Source: Sinonovacula constricta (Eukaryota; Mollusca; Bivalvia; Cardiida; Solecurtidae). From it: 64,000 nt of DNA. The position numbers and the translations under genes are program-made. The notes beneath the pieces are model-generated. The model worked only from the letters and a program-made list of their open reading frames with translations. It was not told the origin of the DNA and did no database searches. The stretch spans positions 12,575,987 through 12,639,986 of the forward strand of contig CM017573.1 of NCBI GenBank assembly GCA_007844125.1, written 5' to 3'. This document shows, one piece after another, positions 63,698 through 64,000 of the stretch; the first letter of the stretch is position 1, and every line of letters starts with the position of its first letter.

Positions 63698-64000
63698 CTA
63701 CAAGTAGAAATGAGAGAATCAGTTCATGAATGAAAGCATGCCACAATTTACATTTTAACGATGAGTATGTTCATTTGGTCTGGTTCTGTCAACTTAAATA
63801 ATATAGTTAAAGGTAAACATTAAAAAAGAAACAACACTTACAACATTCAATATTCACGAATAAATGTTTCATTTACAGTTCAAATGAATCGTACGGCTGC
63901 TTACACTCAAGTATATGTACCAGGGGTCTGAGCATAAGTTTATAAAATTATAGACGTATATCGCCAATGTGACAGTACTAGTGAAGGAAGAAGAATAACT

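Overview
The window is animal nuclear DNA, most likely from a bivalve mollusc. It is AT-rich, crowded with microsatellites and dispersed repeats, and has no compact operon-like coding. Its only recognisable host gene is broken into 14 small exons with GT-AG borders. Several repeats look like ones I remember from bivalve genomes: the CACCTGAGCACAACTAGCTCAA-type repeat near 14.8 kb, tRNA-headed SINEs, and the repeat near 60.2 kb. The species cannot be told from the sequence.

Layout. Positions 1-3,340 are visibly more GC-rich than the rest and hold three decayed genes of one mobile, virus-like element: a tentative Polinton/adintovirus-type capsid relic on the minus strand, a plus-strand gene with a hydrophobic C-terminus, and a third minus-strand relic. 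All are split by frameshifts. From 3.4 to 43 kb I recognise no protein gene. That stretch holds a dispersed repeat with a conserved hairpin (4.4 kb, partial copies at 14.5 kb, second full copy at 62.8 kb), a degenerate tandem repeat (6.0-6.45 kb), several tRNA-derived SINEs, a 1.8-kb minisatellite with higher-order structure (11.9-13.7 kb), a diverged two-block duplication (18.5-26.6 kb against 28.9-35.4 kb), long simple repeats (22.4 and 23.0-23.5 kb), and a four-copy tandem repeat (39.5 kb). A GC-richer non-LTR retrotransposon relic lies at 43.4-45.4 kb. It lacks the core of its reverse transcriptase, and the glutamate expected in its endonuclease motif is replaced.

From about 46.9 kb to 63.7 kb the minus strand carries most of one gene. 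Its exons encode a ROC GTPase domain (P-loop, DFAGQ, THADK), a COR region and a C-terminal CARD-like death fold: a ROCO-family protein with a probable signalling or innate-immune role. Exon phases chain without conflict through all 14 exons except for two single-base frame breaks, one just before the P-loop (about 61,526) and one in the ROC/COR linker (about 53,291). The gene is therefore either a young pseudogene or an intact gene carrying two sequence errors. Its introns hold trinucleotide and GT microsatellites, minisatellites and dispersed repeats. The 5' end lies beyond the right edge, and the last exon could not be identified.
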